Positions 38,369 to 42,363 of a DNA stretch of 42,363 nt are shown here, in pieces. The stretch's first letter is position 1; the number at the start of each line of letters is the position of its first letter. Source of the stretch: Ruminococcus sp. CAG:563. GTDB taxonomy: Bacteria; Bacillota; Clostridia; Oscillospirales; Acutalibacteraceae. Below the pieces are notes generated by a model. The model worked only from the letters and a program-made list of their open reading frames with translations, had not been told where the DNA came from and did no database searches. Made by a program: the position numbers and the translations under genes. The DNA lies in contig FR882075.1 in assembly GCA_000434915.1 (NCBI GenBank), positions 98,754 to 141,116 of the forward strand, read 5' to 3'.

Positions 38369-41300
38369 TTAATTATTGATTTTCGGCGCAGAAAGTATTC
38401 CCACACGCCTGAGAACATATTCGTTGCTCCAGTTACAGTCCTCGCTTCTCCATGCACCCGGTCCGTGCCATGGCTCTGCCTCATTGACAAGGTGAAGCGG
38501 GCCGAAGGTGTTGTAGCGATGAGTATAAATCGTCATTTCGATGTCATGCTCGCCGTCGGAAAGCCCGTCAACGCCGAGAATGTACGGCGGATAGATGATA
38601 TCGCCCTTTTCCTCACCGTCAACCTTAACGGAAATCATTGCACCCCTGTACCATGAAGCACAGATTTTGAGCTTTCCTTTTTCTGCAACTGCCTTGAATT
38701 TATATGTAATATTGTCGCCGTAGAACGGGAATCCCAGTCTTGTTATGTCGCCGAAGCCGATCTTTTCGGGCATAGAAATAACCGTTTTCTCCGTTCCTGC
38801 AACCTTAACTCCGAAATTGCCGAGAATAAATACACTCTCTATGTCCGTCTTTTCACCGTAAGCGTAGGTCATTTCAAGCGTGTTTTTGCCCTTGATAATA
38901 TCGGGAAGCTTAACCTTAAAAATCGAAATATCAACATAATTGCCGCAAAGCTCTTTTGCAACCTCACTGCCGTTGAATACGATTTTTTCAAGTCTGTTCG
39001 GTTCTTCAAAAGCAAGCTCGGCACCGCTGTAATCAATCTCACTGTCAAATGTGAAGCGAAGTGTAAGCCTGTCCACCGGAGGAATATCGCCCGAAACCCA
39101 CGGCTGAACTATCGAGCCGCCACGAAGCGGAAGTCCGAGTCGTTCACGGCAAATATTGTCAAGGCGGAGAATTTCTTCCTCGGGAGAAAACTCGCTCTCG
39201 CCAGCAAGCTTGTATTCCGCCATATCGAGCAGAAGAACATTCTTTCCGTCAAGCTCATAGTCAACCAGGCCTGCAACCGACTTGCCCTCGGGAGCGTCGT
39301 CGTTTTCTTCACATTCTGCCGAGTCGGTCTTACCGTCGGTCAATTTTATAAGAAGCGAATCATAGCCGTAAAGGTTATGTGAAATAACGGTTTTTCCGTT
39401 CACATACGAAGCACCGAGCGGAGAAATTTCTCCATTCTGCGTGTCATAAAGCTCGGGAATGAACTCGCCGTCAATCGTTATTTTTATGTCACTGCCGTAA
39501 TCAATATCCTTGATTTTCGGTTCCGAATCGTGGCAGATAAAGAGCCATTCACAGTCGTTGTCACGGCGAAGCTGATAGATAAGATTATCCGTCAGGCGTC
39601 CGTTGGCATATCTCAAAGTTATCGTTCTGTCATCCTCAAGCACATTGAGAAGCGAAGCCCTCGAAAAATCAATTCTTGTGCTTTTCTCAAAAAGCTTTCT
39701 GCCCTCGTCGGATTCAACTGCATCACAAAGATAAGGTGCATCACCCATAAATATAAGCTTGCCGCCGTTTTTGACGAAGTCCGAAAGACGCTCGATCGTA
39801 GATGAACGGAGCGTTTCACATCCGGGAACGATAACGGCATCGTATTCCATCTTGCCGACTTTGAGCGGATTTGAGCCCTTCTCGCAAAGAGACGGAAGAA
39901 GCGACTCAGAGATAAAATCGAAATCTATACTGCCCTCAAGCAGCCAATTCGTAACGTTATCAAATCTTTCGTCAAGGCTCTCACGCAGAACTGCCGTTTT
40001 GTCGTTCGGCCCCCAATGAAGCCAAAAGCTCTCGATCGGGTGAATAACGGCAACCTTGACAACAGGCTTGCCCCTTGTCAGAGCCGTATTGAGCCTTGCA
40101 AAGTGATCCTCGACAACCGAGAATTTTTTATACCACGGGGACTGATACGAGATTGAAGCCGGATAGTCACGCTTCGCCTCGCCGCCCATTGCATACCATG
40201 AAAGATGCGGAACTCTGACCGTTACGCCGAGAGCCGCCTGCCAGTCGCCCTGATGCTTGTAGGTTCTGAAATCACAGTCCCAAGCCGTCACGCCGTAAAG
40301 TTCGGAGAGCATACCCTCATAGCCGAACTGGTGAACCGCAGACTGCGCCTGCTTTGCCGTTGTGAACTCGTGCCAGTTGCACAGCATATCAATGCCGGGG
40401 ATATCGAAGCCCCTGTAGGAACGCATAGCCTCGCCGAGTGCGGCACACTGACTGCGAAGCGTCGGCTCCTCCATCATGTGTCCTGTCAGGGCAATACCGT
40501 TTTTGCGGCACCATGAGCCGATATTGTCGGCAAAGGAGCTTGAAAAAAGCTCGGAAATAAAATCATGATATCTGTATCTGTGCACGGACGGCTTGCTCTC
40601 CGGCAGATCCCAGAAAAGCTCGGGAAGCGTTGCGTAAATATCCGCACCGTAAGCCTTTTCGTAAAGCTCGGGAACCTTGTCGGTCCACGGCATTATCATG
40701 TCCATTTTATCAAAGGAATTGTTCATGACCGCCTTGTGGGTGAACTGCGGCTCGTCCGTAAAAATCGCAGGAACGGTCTTGTCAAACTCGTCACCTATGC
40801 ACTTCTTGTATTTTTCGTGAGTAATCTCAACGAATCTGTCAACCGCATCCTTTGAAAGCGTATCGGCATATGTCTTGCCGTTGAACCAATCGGACTCGCC
40901 GATTATCTCCATAAATGCGTACCATTTTGTACCTTCGGCCTTGTCGTCCTCGCCTATTTGCTTATATGACGACAGATATCCGTCCTTGTCGAGCACGACA
41001 TCATAGCAGGCGAGCAATTTTCCGTTGTTCGTTCTGCCTGCGCTGACCTCAACGGATTTCTTAGCCTCTGCAGTCTTGAACGGAGTGAAAAGAAGATATC
41101 TCGCCCTGTATCGTTCGTCCTCGGTTACATATCCGCCTGCCGCTCCCGAAGGCCATCTATCCTCGTCGTAGAGCCATGCAAGCATTTTCTCGCTTTTGGC
41201 CTTGTCAACGCAGTCTCTTATGAGCTGCATATATTCGTCACTGAGATATTTATTCTTAAGTCCCGTTCTGACGTGCATGTGGAAGCCGCCGAAGCCCATT

Positions 41301-41446
41301 TCATTGAAAATCTCAATCTGTCTTTCAAGCTCGTCCTTTTCAAGCCAACTGTTCCATGCCCAGAACGGTGTTCCTCTGAATTCACATGTCGGATTTTTGA
41401 AAAGCTCCTTTGAAAGCTTTTCTTCGCTGTTTTTCTTGTATAACAT
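38369..41446 (-). CDS. GH106-like glycoside hydrolase (putative alpha-L-rhamnosidase)
   Basis: The ATG at 41446 is chosen for the GAGGA seven bases upstream; a longer in-frame start at 41485 overlaps the kdgK end. The 1025-residue protein has no signal peptide and so is cytosolic. The N-terminal region matches GH106-type rhamnosidases and relatives: FRGTPFWAWNSWLEKDELE, GFGGFHMHVRTGL, and WLYDEDRWPSGAAGG (about 23-115). An Ala/Glu-rich catalytic barrel follows (AIFTDEPQF, LTGHMMEEPTLRSQ), then a DUF-like Rossmann part (YDAVIVPGCETLRSS) and beta domains. It is sandwiched between kdgK and eda (13 and 11 bases), consistent with pectin-derived substrates. Rhamnose specificity is inferred from family only. 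Confidence 0.8.
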   Translation of the reverse strand: MLYKKNSEEKLSKELFKNPTCEFRGTPFWAWNSWLEKDELERQIEIFNEMGFGGFHMHVRTGLKNKYLSDEYMQLIRDCVDKAKSEKMLAWLYDEDRWPSGAAGGYVTEDERYRARYLLFTPFKTAEAKKSVEVSAGRTNNGKLLACYDVVLDKDGYLSSYKQIGEDDKAEGTKWYAFMEIIGESDWFNGKTYADTLSKDAVDRFVEITHEKYKKCIGDEFDKTVPAIFTDEPQFTHKAVMNNSFDKMDMIMPWTDKVPELYEKAYGADIYATLPELFWDLPESKPSVHRYRYHDFISELFSSSFADNIGSWCRKNGIALTGHMMEEPTLRSQCAALGEAMRSYRGFDIPGIDMLCNWHEFTTAKQAQSAVHQFGYEGMLSELYGVTAWDCDFRTYKHQGDWQAALGVTVRVPHLSWYAMGGEAKRDYPASISYQSPWYKKFSVVEDHFARLNTALTRGKPVVKVAVIHPIESFWLHWGPNDKTAVLRESLDERFDNVTNWLLEGSIDFDFISESLLPSLCEKGSNPLKVGKMEYDAVIVPGCETLRSSTIERLSDFVKNGGKLIFMGDAPYLCDAVESDEGRKLFEKSTRIDFSRASLLNVLEDDRTITLRYANGRLTDNLIYQLRRDNDCEWLFICHDSEPKIKDIDYGSDIKITIDGEFIPELYDTQNGEISPLGASYVNGKTVISHNLYGYDSLLIKLTDGKTDSAECEENDDAPEGKSVAGLVDYELDGKNVLLLDMAEYKLAGESEFSPEEEILRLDNICRERLGLPLRGGSIVQPWVSGDIPPVDRLTLRFTFDSEIDYSGAELAFEEPNRLEKIVFNGSEVAKELCGNYVDISIFKVKLPDIIKGKNTLEMTYAYGEKTDIESVFILGNFGVKVAGTEKTVISMPEKIGFGDITRLGFPFYGDNITYKFKAVAEKGKLKICASWYRGAMISVKVDGEEKGDIIYPPYILGVDGLSDGEHDIEMTIYTHRYNTFGPLHLVNEAEPWHGPGAWRSEDCNWSNEYVLRRVGILSAPKINN

Positions 41447-41459
41447 AAATCGTCCTCGC

Positions 41460-42363
41460 TTATCTTTGTACTCTTGCACCCACACCGCCGATTATTCTTT
41501 CAACCTCGGCTTTCGTTGCCATTGAAGTGTCTCCCGGGGTTGTCATGGCAAGCGCACCGTGAGCTACGCCGTAATTGACAGCCGTCTGCGGATCGCCCGT
41601 TTCCATAAGACCGTAAATCAGACCCGAAGCGAAGCTGTCGCCGCCGCCGACACGGTCATAAATTTCAAGGCCGTTTAAGTCAAGTCCGTTATATACCTTG
41701 CCGTCCGCCCAGCATATTGCACTCCAGTCGTTGACAGTAGCGGTTTTAACCGTTCTGAGCGTCGAAGCTGCAACTTTGAAATTGGGATAAAGCTCTGCGG
41801 CCTTTGCCATCATTTTTTTGTAGCCGTCAATGTTCAGCTTTTTTAGATTCTCGTCGTTGCCCTCAACCTCAAGTCCGAGACATGCGGTGAAATCCTCTTC
41901 GTTGCCGATCATGACATCGATGTATTTTGCAATTTCCTTGTTGACCTCCCGAGCCTTCGCCTTGCCGCCGATATCGTTCCATAGGGACGGGCGGTAATTG
42001 AGGTCATAGGAAACTATCGTTCCGTATTTTTTTGCTGTTTTAACGGCTTCGATAACGACCTTAGCCGTTGTGTCGGAGAGTGCGGCAAAAATTCCGCCCG
42101 TGTGAAGCCATCTTACTCCGAGAGTGCCGAAAATGTACTCCCAGTCGATGTCGCCCTCTTTGAGCTGAGAGGCGGCGGTGTTTCCCCTGTCGGAAACGCC
42201 GAGTGCTCCACGGATTCCGTAGCCTCGCTCGGTAAAGTTCAGCCCGTTTCTGACGGTTCTTCCTATGCCGTCGTATTTCACCCACTTTATAAGCGAGGTA
42301 TCAACTCCGCCCTGAAGCATGAAATCCTCAACAAGCCTGCCGATCTCATTATCGGCGAGTGCC
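41460..42363 (-). CDS. kdgK: 2-keto-3-deoxygluconate kinase (PfkB family), 5' end beyond window
   Basis: The frame is open to the window edge. About 301 codons are present, beginning inside the protein at ALADNEIGRLVEDFMLQGGVD. PfkB signatures are YDLNYRPSLWN (about residue 120 of the visible part), IGNEEDF, and the anion-hole motif DRVGGGDSFASGLIYG with the catalytic Asp. It phosphorylates 2-keto-3-deoxygluconate, supplying Eda, encoded downstream. The specific substrate is inferred from the eda neighbour; fructokinase or another sugar kinase is the alternative. Confidence 0.88.
   Translation of the reverse strand, partial: ALADNEIGRLVEDFMLQGGVDTSLIKWVKYDGIGRTVRNGLNFTERGYGIRGALGVSDRGNTAASQLKEGDIDWEYIFGTLGVRWLHTGGIFAALSDTTAKVVIEAVKTAKKYGTIVSYDLNYRPSLWNDIGGKAKAREVNKEIAKYIDVMIGNEEDFTACLGLEVEGNDENLKKLNIDGYKKMMAKAAELYPNFKVAASTLRTVKTATVNDWSAICWADGKVYNGLDLNGLEIYDRVGGGDSFASGLIYGLMETGDPQTAVNYGVAHGALAMTTPGDTSMATKAEVERIIGGVGARVQR

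Noticed and set aside
41447..41485. Upstream in-frame start for the GH106-like gene
   Set aside because: It would overlap the end of kdgK and lacks a suitable ribosome site, whereas the ATG at 41446 has GAGGA and a family-like N-terminus.

Overview
The window looks like chromosomal DNA of a low-to-mid GC, fermentative Firmicute of the class Clostridia, most likely an Oscillospiraceae/Ruminococcaceae-type gut bacterium. This is inferred from gene content: LL-diaminopimelate aminotransferase, a TM1266-type iron-only hydrogenase regulator, DUF4474 and DUF6273 surface proteins, intracellular mannosidases and a SpoVD/PBP2-like transpeptidase. It also fits the strong GGAGG ribosome sites and textbook TTGACA-N17-TATAAT promoters. 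No phage, insertion sequence, CRISPR array, tRNA or rRNA gene was recognised.

Layout: 1-2166 (minus) phoH-ybeY-era, with era cut by the left edge. 2390-4972 (plus) a small membrane protein, an exported Ser/Gly/Pro-linker protein and a lipoprotein. 5085-12681 two large alpha-mannosidases (GH92 and GH38), separated by a minus-strand DUF6273 surface protein and by copies of a dispersed palindromic repeat. 12732-15153 a more AT-rich block with a small unknown gene and two tandem acyltransferase-3 paralogues, the second lacking the catalytic Arg and His. 15211-15398 the remains of an aldo/keto reductase behind an apparently intact MerR-type promoter. 15541-16377 purine nucleoside phosphorylase. 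16419-20700 (minus) a Gly-zipper membrane protein, an exported metallophosphoesterase and a repeat-rich surface protein. 20869-24503 (plus) a class B PBP, rpsB and tsf. 24694-26345 (minus) two lipoproteins. 26515-30789 (plus) an operon of N-acetylhexosamine-kinase-like protein, degenerate GDPD-like membrane protein, response regulator and sensor kinase. 30928-32906 (minus) dapF-dapL behind a possible attenuator leader. 33168 (plus) hydrogenase regulator. 33484-42363 (minus) putP, yitT, mrnC, obg, eda, GH106-like glycosidase and kdgK, the last cut by the right edge.

How it fits together: the GH92 and GH38 enzymes have no signal peptide and would trim imported mannosides in the cytosol. The NahK-like kinase would feed amino sugars or related sugars into metabolism. 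The kdgK-GH106-eda cluster links rhamnoside or uronide-containing pectin fragments to the 2-keto-3-deoxygluconate pathway. DapF and DapL make meso-diaminopimelate for peptidoglycan and lysine.

Points most worth a second look: (i) a leader in front of dapF with a 19-codon ORF that runs through a terminator-like hairpin; (ii) a predicted inactive acyltransferase paralogue next to its active twin; (iii) a C-terminal QWII..LFGWIWY tail shared by two otherwise different surface proteins; (iv) a 31-bp-period GC-rich duplication that breaks the reading frame of the normally essential obg; (v) an aldo/keto reductase reduced to its two ends while its 19-bp-spacer promoter is kept; (vi) a GDPD-like protein that has lost its catalytic residues, coupled to a two-component system.
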